From assembly GCA_025331125.1 (NCBI GenBank), contig JAOALB010000230.1, positions 1 through 59,253 on the forward strand: DNA of 59,253 nt. Direction: 5' to 3'. Below are positions 10,522 to 21,200 of this stretch, in pieces (position 1 is the stretch's first letter; every line of letters starts with the position of its first letter). The notes beneath the pieces were generated by a model. That model was not told the DNA's origin. It did no database searches and saw nothing but the letters and a program-made list of their open reading frames with translations. The position numbers were made by a program, and so were the translations under genes. The DNA is from Mycogone perniciosa. Taxonomy: Eukaryota; Ascomycota; Sordariomycetes; Hypocreales; Hypocreaceae.

Positions 10522-11971
10522 TTAGCCGGAATTTGGCACCTGTGCAGCTTTCCCCCAAAACTCATCGGTTCCCCACTCATCTTGGTGTTGTCTCTTCAAT
10601 GCCTCTAGCAATCCATCTCTGGCCTTTTCAATCTTCCGCAACGTCTCTTTGCTGCAACACAGACCCACATCAACATCCTTGAGTTCAGAGTCGCCCATCA
10701 TAGACAAGGCAGTCAAGCCGAGGTACGAGTGGTATATATCCGGTGGCCCGCCGACAGCTTTGGAAAACCCGCCTATCCTGTGCTGGGTGATATCAAGGAT
10801 ATAGTTTCGGGATGGCTTAACGTCAAATAGATCAGGGCTATCAAGCAACTAAAGCAAGTCTTCCGTCAGTGCCTAGTCATTTTGTGAATGCATGCAACTG
10901 AAACTTACCGTCAATGATCCGCCAACCCACCAGCAGTAGCATGTATCAGCCTTTTTGTTCAACCGGCCGTTGAACCCAATGTGTTTGCATCCTTCCTCTA
11001 GACTGAGTGTTCCGAGCTTGGACTCGAGAAAGTTTCCTTCCTCTCCATCCGCCGCCTCCTCTTCTGTTGCCAAGTAGGCGAATTGCCTATGGGCGAGAAA
11101 CTTGAGAAGCTCTTGACGATTAGGGATTCCCTGCTGCACAGCAATGCTAGTGGTTATGGAGGAAGGCGGACGATCCAGGAATGAAAGAGCTGCAATGGCG
11201 CAATAAGCATAGCCGGCTGGAGTAACATCAGTCGGTGTGATCAGGATCAGAAAACGGTCAAATACTACAAACCATGGGACTCTTGCTGTGAAGACTCTGA
11301 AATACCACCGTCGTAAGTCTGTGATTTGCCGGTTAGCTCAACCATCTGCTTGTTGTGAGGCTGCGGCTCACCTGAACCCCCCGTATATGTTCCACCATCT
11401 TCTCGACATCGATATCGTCCTCCCACCCACCATCTCCTTTCTGGACTGAGCCCCGCAGCATCCACCTTATGCTGCTGGCCAGATAGCTGTGACGCATATC
11501 CCTCCCACCAAGCGGCTGCCCATCCCACAGTACCTGGCCAAAGCTCCCATCGCTCCTCTGCAACTTGGTCAACCAACTCAGGAGCCGTTTCCTATCAACG
11601 CCAACAAATGCCGCTCTCTGTTCCTCCTCCGAATTGGCCGCCAAACCTAGCAAAAGCAGAGCAAAAAATGTGGCGGCCAAATTGGCTGATCCCTTGGCTG
11701 CGTCTTTGCCAGCAATCGCATGAGTTGGACTGCCACAGAAGCCGCCTTCGGGATGCTGGAGGCCCAAAACCCAGGTCCGGATGGATGCACGCTCCCTGTC
11801 CGTGAGAGGAACAGATAGAAGATCCAAAGCAGATATTATGAAGAATGCAAAGGTGAGTCGGGTAGAGTCATTAGAGGTGTACGGAGTTGGGAGAAAGGTG
11901 TTGTGACATCGTTGCCAGTATTTGATGTGTTTTGCCTTGTCGAATTGCGGTTCTGAGTCTGATGCACTCAT
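10522..11971 (-). CDS. CDC43: Protein geranylgeranyltransferase type I beta subunit
   Basis: This is the catalytic beta subunit that attaches geranylgeranyl to CaaX proteins such as Rho-family GTPases (Rho1, Cdc42) together with the shared alpha subunit Ram2. Exons 11971-11372, 11318-11273, 11216-10909 and 10848-10522 give 426 residues. Prenyltransferase repeats are visible: LQHPEGGFCGSP, LQRSDGSFGQ, the GRDMRHSYLASSIRWML segment typical of type I, and GFNGRLNKKADTCYCWWVGGSL, which carries the zinc-ligand Asp and Cys (DTCY). The C-terminal HSYLGLTALSMMG supplies the third zinc ligand His. ATG 11971 is the natural start; all four exons join in frame at GT-AG introns. It is divergent from ILM1. 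Confidence 0.9.
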
Positions 11972-12600
11972 GGTGAGTAGTCTCTGGCTATCGACTCTTT
12001 TCAGGGACTTTTGTAGTATATGAAAACACAATACGGAGTAAGGGAAATCAAGTTTCAATGATGGAGATGAAAGATGCGAAGCATGAATACTTAAGAGAAG
12101 ATAAGAGGTGTTTAAAGGTGTTGAGCCAAGCCTCACCATCTCAGGTACTAATACGGAGCACCTGGAGGACGAAGTACCTACGTACTGGTACTTTCTACAA
12201 CCCCACTAACAGTACGCCACAACCGGAGCGCCACAATGCCGCAACACCATCTTCGACGATCCGCGCGCCAATCGATAAGAACAGAACGTCGATTAATAAA
12301 TGCATAGGGACATGTGATGCCACAAGTAACATCACCATCACACCACGCGCACACATTCCCTCTCCTCCCTATAACTGCTGCTTACTCCCCTCTTCTCCCC
12401 CCTGCGATTGTTCACACCTCTCATTCCCAGGCTGCCAGTTTGATGCGCTTTGCGACCAGAGCCCCCGAAGCGTCTGGTGCTGCCACGTACTCCGTATATA
12501 TGGACTGAATCCCTTCGATGACGGAAAGCCGCCTTTTACAACGACTCACATAGCTTTTCTTTGGCTTTGTTTCTGGACCTACACGATCAGACTGCCCACC
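11972..12600. other. Divergent promoter region, CDC43 / ILM1
   Basis: About 630 bases. A CT-rich tract at 12340-12430 precedes ILM1, as is common in fungal promoters. The motif TACGGAGTA lies at 12032 and TACTCCGTA at 12488. No gene is supported, although ORFs of 60-200 codons exist by chance. Confidence 0.5.
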
Positions 12601-13295
12601 ATGGCTCTCATCTCCGCCAGGACAATCATCACCTCCATCTCTCTCTTCCACATCACCCTCGCATACTTCTTCCTGGCCAACCCAAAGACGATAGACGACC
12701 AGGCGTTAGTATACGTCCTAGGAGAGAGCATGGGACTGGTAAGTACATAACCGCGCACGCCCGAACTTCACCGTCAACCTCTCGGTTCGGTTCAGCTAAC
12801 ACCAAACAGCCCCATGCTCGAGGCTTCGACGTCCAGAGCCCTGCCCTCGCGCTCCTCGCCGTCGTCCTAGCATTCTTTGGCGTAAGCGATCTCGTCTCCC
12901 TCTCCATGCCTGAGGAACTAGGCTCTTTATACTACTGGGGCACTCAAGGTTCGTTAGCACCCCCCCTTCCTTGCAAACCGTCTACCCAACACAACGCTGA
13001 CATCTCCCTCCCAGCTCCTCTTCGCTTTTTCCTATCCATGATTCTCGTCTTCTACTCCTACGCCTTCGGTCCGTCATCGCCGATATACTCCTCGTCCACA
13101 CGAAATCGTCCGCCTCATAGTCTCGCGCACAATTCTGGCTCGGGAGGTGACAACTTGAAGAACAGATTGCTGTTTACCCTCATGTTTGTCGAGATGGTTG
13201 CGTGGTTCTGGACGTGGGTCACATTGAGGGAGGAGAGAACCGGGCTTGTAGAGAAGCTGAAGAGGCAGCAGTCGCAGAGTTCGCACAGTCACTAG
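12601..13295 (+). CDS. ILM1: Ilm1-type ER membrane protein (increased loss of mitochondrial DNA)
   Basis: Exons 12601-12738, 12810-12948 and 13015-13295 give 185 residues. Four hydrophobic segments are visible: near the N-terminus (SLFHITLAYFFLA), ALALLAVVLAFFGVSDLV, FFLSMILVFYSYAFG, and LLFTLMFVEMVAWFWTWV, followed by a basic tail. The family-typical LYYWGTQAP is made by the second splice. In yeast, loss of Ilm1 destabilises mitochondrial DNA and affects slow growth and ER functions; the molecular role is unknown. GT-AG introns, all in frame. The next gene is convergent. Confidence 0.85.
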
Positions 13296-13712
13296 GTCCG
13301 TGGGACTCTCTCTCCCTTTTCGTAATATCATTGCTCATGAGTCGCAACACTGGTTTTGGTCGGATCTTGCATTGGAGCGAAATGTTTTGTTATACCCCAG
13401 ACGACACTGAAATCAAACGTACCAAGACGAGAGAACAAGAGGTCTAGTCGTAACAGAGTGAATTTAGATATCCATGACTATGGCGGGTATATAATACAAA
13501 TCCCCTCCGTTCTCTCGCCAAAAAAGGAGAACAGGAAGTATGCATAACAAACAAAGAACAAGGTTGTAATATCTAACATGCCATCGCGAAAACATTGACC
13601 TCTTTAACCTTTACATATATGTTCTCTAGACGGTCGCTTCTCGTCCCTCCCAACAAACAAAAAGTCCATCACATCTTTCGTTTTTCTTTTCGCATTCAGC
13701 GGCGCAGGCTTT
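13296..13712. other. Convergent 3' region, ILM1 / kinase
   Basis: About 415 bases between two 3' ends, AT-richer than the flanks. I see no RNA gene or repeat. Confidence 0.5.
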
Positions 13713-16687
13713 TCAAGCGTTCAATCCCGTCTGTACTTTTTTCGTCTCCGTCAGCAATAAACCGGGAGGGCACACCTCATTCGGCGTCTCTGAAACTGTG
13801 GGAGTAAGTCCTTCATCCTCGAGTATCTGCTCCTCAATAATCTCCCCTGGCCCGCCTACCAAGGGACTAAAAGCCTCAACCTCTTCAATCTCCTCCTCGT
13901 CCACATCGCCCATATGATCCTCATCCTCTTCCTGGATAGTAATCTCGCCAGAGCGACGTCCCAATCCAGAAGCACTACCACTGCGTGAATGAGAGTGGGA
14001 TCCAGACGATACGTTGCGTGTCCCGCCATGAGTCCCTGCGCCAAAGTTGAGAGTAGGTCCCTTGAAGAGGTTCTTCTTCCGCTTTGCAAACATAACTCCA
14101 GAAGCGAAAGGGTTAGGGGACCCAGGTGGTTGCGATTGGCTCGGTGGCATGCCTTCATTAAAGAGGTTCAAGGGGGCTGGGGCGGGTGACATGCGAACCA
14201 AACGAATGTTGGAAGGAAAGGAGGTATTTGTGGGTGTTGCTGGTAGTACCTTGACGGAGTGATGTGGGGATTGCCCGCGGGCTAAGGGTGTCTTGGACGT
14301 CGAGACAGAGCCCGTGGAGCTGGTTGAGGAGGCTTTGGAGTGAGTATGATGATGGTGATGCATTGAGCGAACGGACGACACGGATGACGAAGTCGACTTC
14401 CTCCCTCGCAACCCCGCAGATGACCGGCGCATAGCTGACCGAGGTGTCAAAGGCGACGGCGACAGGGACTGGCGCTTATAAGTGTGCGATGTGGAAACTC
14501 TTGGCCGAAGCGGTTGTTGAGAAGGTGTTGACAGTGATCCTGATGCACTACTTCTAACCGCAGCAGCACCATACCCAGCTCCGTTGGCCCTGGCGAGATG
14601 GCCATTAGCGACAACCCCCTTAGGAAGCGCAGCCGTAGCATGAACCCCAGGCGAGCCTGTGGTCGGGTATTTGCTCGTTTGTGGTCTTGGACTCGCGTCA
14701 TCACTGCTTTTCGTGCTGCTCTCCTTCTTGTGCAGGTCCGGTACACTCCGGCTGGTGCGTCTTTCATGGCCTCGCCGCCTCCTCGTTGTGTTCTCGACTA
14801 ACCAGTGTGTCCAATTTTTCCAATGCGCAATGATAGCCTGACTGGGCCTCTTTTTGGCCTTTGGCGGACTATTTTGATCTTGTTGATGCGAGCCCGACGA
14901 CCCATCATTGTTGCCAAGACCAAAAGACTCAGAGGTGGTAACAAGATGCAGAGTCGAACCGCGGGATCTAGCACTGCGCAAAACACCCTCCTTGGGCGGC
15001 GGGATGGGTCGATAGTTGCGTGTTGTAGAGACAGAGCGAATAGAGTCTTTATCGACAGGGGGTGGAGGGGCGTCGTCGGGATAATAGGGGCCATTCTGCT
15101 GGTGACCCTCGGGGAGTTGGGAAAGGTCGGAAATCAGATCGCCGTAGTAGTGTGCACTCCTGCGCTCTGTTCTTCCTCGACCTCTTGATCCAACCGGATC
15201 GCCGAGCCTAATGAACTGCTTCGTCAAGCCACCGTCCTCATCCACATCATGCAGCACAGGCGCGATTCGTTCGAGTCGACTCGATGCAACAGAGAGGCGA
15301 TTCAGGCTCCTATCCATCTCCCTCTCTTTTCGTTTCCGATCTCTTCGTCTCATCTTACGCTCCTCCTTTTCGAGGAGCAGAGTCCACCAACCAGCCAAGG
15401 CATCGCACCTCTGCGAGATAACACTCTCAATCACTGAGTCGATATCCACGCCGGCACTTCGCATCCGGTGTAAGCAATCTTTCTCTGGGGCTGTGGAAAA
15501 GGGTGGCGGGGCTTTGGTGTCAAGAATGGTCTGCTGAGCTGGTGCATGTTCGGCGAGAAAGGGATGGGCCAGGATTTCTGGCAATCCAGGGCGAACCAGA
15601 GGTCGTTTTGAAAGAAGTGACTTAATGAGAGGGATTGCGTCGGCAGGTAGGTGATCAGGGTAATTTGGTTCTTCGGTAAGAATTTTGCTTCGCGTCACAT
15701 TATCGTCGTCGTCGTCGAAAGGTAGCTCTCCGCAGAGCAGGGCGTACAGTATTATACCTAAACTCCACACATCGACCTTTTCGCCAGCATACTTCTCTCC
15801 TTTCAGCATTTCCGGCGCAGAGTAGCATATCGTCCCACAGAATGTCTGAAGGTGGTTGGTTCTACCCTCATACTCTCTTGTGAAGCCAAAATCCACCAGT
15901 TTAACGTTCTCGTGTTTATCGAAGAGGATGTTTTCGAGCTTGAGATCGCGGTGGACGCAAGAGTGCCTGTGAACATAACTGACAGCCCCGACGAGTTGGG
16001 TAAAGATCTTTTGAACCTTGGGCGTAGGGAGAGGGCCATGATCGAGGAGGTAGTTATAGAGTTCGTCACCTAAGATGGGTATCACGGGTTAGCTCCAAAG
16101 CTAGCAGTTGGGGAGGCTGCAGGTGCGTGCATACCCGCGCAGTACTCAAGGACCATCCACACCAGGTTCTCTGTCACAATGACCTCGTATAGTCTCGCAA
16201 TATGTGGGTGGACGAATTGTCTATGATGATGGATCTCGCGGGCCAAATTGGAGTCGCCTCTGTTGGCCGACTTCAGGACAACCTGGACAGGGGCATTAGC
16301 AAGTGTCGAGCGGTCGGGCATTGGTAGATGTGATGTGATGCTCACCTTGGAGCCATTGATGAGCTTGTGGGTGGCCAGGTAGACCTTGCCGAAGGATCCC
16401 TTGCCAATCAGACGGCCGACGGTATAGTTGCCAACGGATTTCAGTTCGTTGCTCGAGAACTCGCTGTAGATGAAGCTTCAGTCAGCATTTAGATTCCGCA
16501 GTGGCAAACACGGGGAGATGGTGACCTACTCCAGCAGTTCCTGGTATGAATTGGCAAGCTGCAGATGTGTCACTTGTCAGAAACGCCATTCACTCTTCCG
16601 TATCGACACCCTGAACACAAAACAACAGCAGAAACCCACCTTGGCCTTCCGTCCCAGCGCTTCGGCCTTGCCCTTTGCCGTCTGCAT
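13713..16687 (-). CDS. Serine/threonine protein kinase, Kin4-like (AMPK/Snf1-related group)
   Basis: Five exons, 16687-16640, 16558-16530, 16463-16346, 16282-16135 and 16069-13713, give about 899 residues. The kinase domain spans about residues 39-295 and has all key motifs: the GKGSFGKV glycine loop, VVLK lysine, EIHHH alpha-C glutamate, HRDLKLEN catalytic loop, DFGFTREY, and the APEML segment. The activation segment TFCGTICYSAPEML and the post-kinase block RMRSAGVDIDSVIESV...CDALAGWWTLLLEKEERK resemble Kin4/Frk1, which in yeast inhibits mitotic exit when the spindle is misplaced. The C-terminal 500 residues are Ser/Arg/Pro-rich and disordered, with a His-Gln-rich patch (HHHHHTHSK) and an acidic end. 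The short exons 1 and 2 follow the family N-terminus (MQTAKGKAEALGRKAK). The exact subfamily is an inference. Confidence 0.82.
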
Positions 16688-18240
16688 CCCTCCACACGGC
16701 ACTGCGCCAGCAACGCGCGCGTTCCGCTCCGGCCCCAAGCGTGCAAGCAAGATCGATCAGTTCGGGATCCGGGGGGGCTCGGAGCTTCGAAACGCCAAGC
16801 AAGGGGGGACGTGATTCCGGCTCGCAACTCGGCAGCCCCCTTTGATCTGGCGTTCGGGCTCGGCGTCAGGCTCTCCCGGCTCTCTGGGCTCCCTGCCTCG
16901 TCTGGCACGGCGTCCTTCTAGTCTCAACGCATTCGACGATCGCGTGAGATGCGGAGCGGAGAGGGCGGATTGGCGCGTCGTACGGGCGGGTGTTTGAGCG
17001 TGAGTGATGGCATTAAGTCGCAGATGATATTGGTTGGAAGTGTATGTACGAGTAATAGTGAGGAATACGAGGACGGAGTATCAGTAGTAGTAGTAAGAAT
17101 AGTGAGAGGATGAGGATTGATTGGGAAATTTCGACATGGGGCTGGGGAGCTGGTAGTAATGGTAATAATAGCTGGGAGGCGAACCGGGGCTGACTGATCA
17201 GTGAGCTTTTAGGTGGCCAGCAGCACTATAAACGCAAACTGACGCGATTATGTATCTATGGACCTTCATTGATATCAATCCAATAGTACTATTAACATTA
17301 ATACTTGTGTTTTCCACCGTTTAATTTGTATAAAACATCAAGGGAACTGTGCCAAGTTACTTCTACTAGTAATACTACTAGTATTACTAGCCTCAACGGT
17401 CTACTTAAATCAGACTTTGGAGCCGCTTTAATCCGGAACACGTGTTTCTCACGAAACAATGTTGTGTAACGCGGGCCTCAGGGAGCTTTCTTTGTTCTCA
17501 AACCTGGTGATGCGTGCCAGACACCTGTGGCTGGTAGTAGTAGTAGGAGTACGGAGTAGTGGCACTCCGTATCTATTATTCCAACGGAATCTTTCCTTCG
17601 TAATGCCCCTCATAAACTCGTATTCAATAGCTAATCTAAATGTGGTAGGTCTTGTGCAGATAGAGGTGGGTAAGTCACGTATCCGTATACTCGTAGTTCG
17701 TGAACGCTTGTTGATATCTAGGCAATACTCGAACGACTTATAATCACACGATATGCAAGAAAAAAAGTGATACCTGCCAGTGTACGGAGTAGATAAATCA
17801 TAAAAAAAAGCCTGCATATTCCACATTCAAATGATTTTCTACATAAATAGCCCTTCCATGACCCCAAAGCATATCGGTCATCACAGTACAGGGTAGCACT
17901 TCGAATCATGAGTTCAGTTCAACATCGGTCTACTTCGTACCATGTGTATTCAGTGCAGTTCTCCAATTAAAAAACTGCTTTTTATACGATCCGCCTTTGC
18001 AAAGGCCTTTCAACGTGCCTTTCTCCATTTGGTTTTGCTCACACGCCTCCTCCCATAAACTCCAACCATGACGTGCCCATCTGTAAAAATCCAGACAAAA
18101 CCAAGCAAGCCATAATCATACATGCTGATGCTATCATACATATACACTGATACACCCGTGGTTCCCGCCTCCCTAGTGTTAAGGAGGTTCGGCCACGCAG
18201 AGAGGAGAGAGACAGAGAGAGAATTCAAAAACACACGCCC
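16688..18240. other. Intergenic, kinase promoter to SWR1 3' end
   Basis: About 1.55 kb between two minus-strand genes. The first 250 bases next to the kinase are GC-rich and open in several frames, probably the 5' leader. At 17060-17170 there are TAG/AGT triplet runs, at 17370-17390 ACTAGT-like words, and TACGGAGTA at 17550 (with an inverted ACTCCGTA at 17564) and 17783. No gene recognised. Confidence 0.5.
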
Positions 18241-21200
18241 TCATCTTTTTCTAGTATCCTTGCCCTTTTTCTTCCCTTTCTTCTTGTCTTTCGGTAACTC
18301 CAGTTTCGTGTCCTTCAGCTGTTCCGTCATGACTGAGAGCATGTACTCATCGATGTTGCCCAACCTGCTGCCCCAAGCATTATACTCTTCCACCTCATCA
18401 ACACGGGCTGCATCTGATCCGTCCAGTATGCCGATGCCTCCGTCGAGGATGAATTTGCCCGCCGGCGTCCCTTGTCGTGCTGTGGAAGTACCGGAGCCGG
18501 CACCGCTGGGCTTCTCTGTAAAGTCGGCGTCATCTGCCTGGATTTCCTTCTCCGCTACACGCGCAGCGGCAACGTCCTCCTTGTCTTCTGCCTGTTCGAA
18601 TACCCGGCCCACACGGCGCTGATCGCTGCTCCCCTCTGGTCCACCAAGTACGAGATCCAGGGCCGCATCCGCCGCAGCGACGCCCTCGCTCATGAAATCA
18701 ACCTTTTCGCTGAGGACATCTCTGACCGAAGGTCTGTTGAACGAATCCGTGTTGAACTCGCCCTCTTGAATGACAACATCATCCAGCATCTGTTTTTGTG
18801 ACGCTTTGCGAAGAATGTTCGCCTCAATGGTGTGTTCGCTGATAAGACGGTAGATGTGCACGTCTCGCGTTTGTCCAATTCGATGGCAACGGTCCTGACA
18901 CTGCTTGTCCATGGCAGGATTCCAATCCTGATCATAGAATATGACGGTATCTGCTCCGGTAAGGTTGATGCCCAACCCTCCTGATCGTGTCGACAATATG
19001 AAGCAGAGAATACGGGGGTCGTGGTTGAAGCGGTCCGTCAAAATTTGCCGTTGCTCAACCTTGGTCGCACCATCTAGTCGAAGATACTTGTGCCCATGGA
19101 TGTTGAGGAACTGTTCCAGGATATCCAGCACCTTGGTCATCTGTGTAAAGATGAGTGCGCGATGGCTGCCGACCTGCAGCTTGCGTAGAAGCTTGTCCAG
19201 CGCCTGTAACTTGCCACAGTCGTATTGTAGAAGACGCTTGTCGGGGAACTGAATAGTAAGTCGCATCCGAGCCTCATGCCAGGGATCTGCAGGAGGTTGT
19301 TTGGGTAGGAAAGGTGCCCAGCGTACTGGGGCCGATAGTTTGAGGTCCTCATCAGTGAAAGCCTCGATGCCCTTCGGACCGAGGATTAACGGATCCAAGT
19401 CACGAGTCACCACAGCGGGCGTCACGCATGAAAACTTTTCGATCGTGGTCTTGAGGCTGTCAGCCCTTTGGTCGAGTGACGGCGTCAAAGCTTGCATAAA
19501 GGCAGAATCGGACTCAAACCAGTCCATGATCTTTTGGGGAACTTTGGGTCGTGGTCTGTAGGGACGCCTATGAGCGTCAATTGTTACCAAATCCACAACG
19601 TTCTTGCCATAGATTGGCCGCTGCTGACGGCGAAGTGCATTCAGGTACACACAATGTTGCAATTCCTCAAACCGCCCCCAGCGAGCTGCGCTTTCGACAT
19701 ATGCAATGTTGGATTCAACCGTCGATGGATCAAGATTTGTGTAAGCGTTCTGTGCCCTGCATTTCTGAGCCTCGCGGAGGTCCATCAGCACCCGATGTGA
19801 GCTGAGTTGATTAATACTATCAGCCTTGACGGTCGACAGGTGCTCGTGTTGTGTGGGTATCAAGTTTAAGAATGCAAGATTGACACTGCTCATCAGCTTC
19901 TCCGCTAGTATCGATCGTTGAACGGACCGCACTGTCGCCTCATACTCTGCAGGGACGGATATGCGCATGCGAAATGAAGTCATGATGGGGCGGTCGACGA
20001 ATAGGTCGGGATGATTGCAAACCTTACGCAGTTGCATCAGACAGTTGATAATGGAGAGATAGTTGCCAGATGCCAGCGTGTCTCGGGTATCGTTTCGGGC
20101 CAAAAAGCCATCATAGAGTTCCCGCTGACGTTTCGATAATCGACAAAACTCGACGTGTTCGTACTTGGCAGGCATTTGCTTCTCCACGTCGGCTTTCAGA
20201 CGTCGGAGGAGGTATGGGCGAAGTACCTTGTGTAATTTTGCGATGATGGCCTTTGCTTCATCATCCATCTGGTCCCTTCCATTCTCCAAGATTTGAGATT
20301 CAGGCTTGCGAAACCAGTCGTGGAACTCCTGCAGATCTGCGAACCCCCCAACACCCTTTTCTGCAGGCATGAGGAAGAAGAGTAATGACCACAACTCTGT
20401 CAAATTGTTCTGGAGCGGCGTTCCGGTGAGCAGCAGCCGGGAATGGGTATTAAATCCCAGCAGCGTCTGCCATCGCTGCGACTTGAAGTTCTTGATATTA
20501 TGGGCTTCGTCTAGAATCATGTAGTGCCATCGTCGGCGTCTGAATACTTGCTGATCTTGAAGCACAAGCTGGTATGAAGTGACGCATACGTTCCAGACAT
20601 CATCATTGTTCCATCCTTGACGCTTCCGTTTCCTCTCTTCTTGTGAGCCGTAGTAGGCAAGAATCTTGAAACCAGGACACCACTTTTTGAATTCCATTTC
20701 CCAGTTCAACATCACGCTGGTAGGCACAATGACCAGGTGAGGACCCCAAACTTCGTGATTGCAGGCAAGGTGAGCAAGCAGCGCGATGGTTTGAATTGTT
20801 TTTCCTAAACCCATCTCATCTGCCAAAATACCGTTGGTGTTGTTTGCGTACAGTCCAGCCAGCCAGTCAAGGCCTTGACGCTGATACTCACGCAAAGTAC
20901 CACGCAGCAGGAAGGGCACCTCGGTTTTATGGACCGGTGTTATAGGGGACAAAGCTGAATCATTAGTTTTGAGAGACTCTCCCGTCACCGCTTCTGTTAA
21001 CGGCGCATCATTCTCGGATGGCTTCGTCTCCATGGTGGGTGGTGACTGAGTATGCTGTGGATCTGGTTGATTCGTCAACGCATCTGTCCCCGAATTGGCT
21101 GCCTTGGTTGTAGTTACAGAAGTAACAGGGTTCTCAGTCAACAAAGCGCCAGGGGTTGATGCATCTGAGATATCCACCATTGAAACATCCTGGTTGGAAG

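Noticed and set aside
16590..16908. Upstream coding exon for the kinase (Arg/Pro/Ala-rich frames)
   Set aside because: These frames have no ATG, differ from the frame of the recognised N-terminus (MQTAKGKAEALG), and are explained by GC-rich leader DNA.
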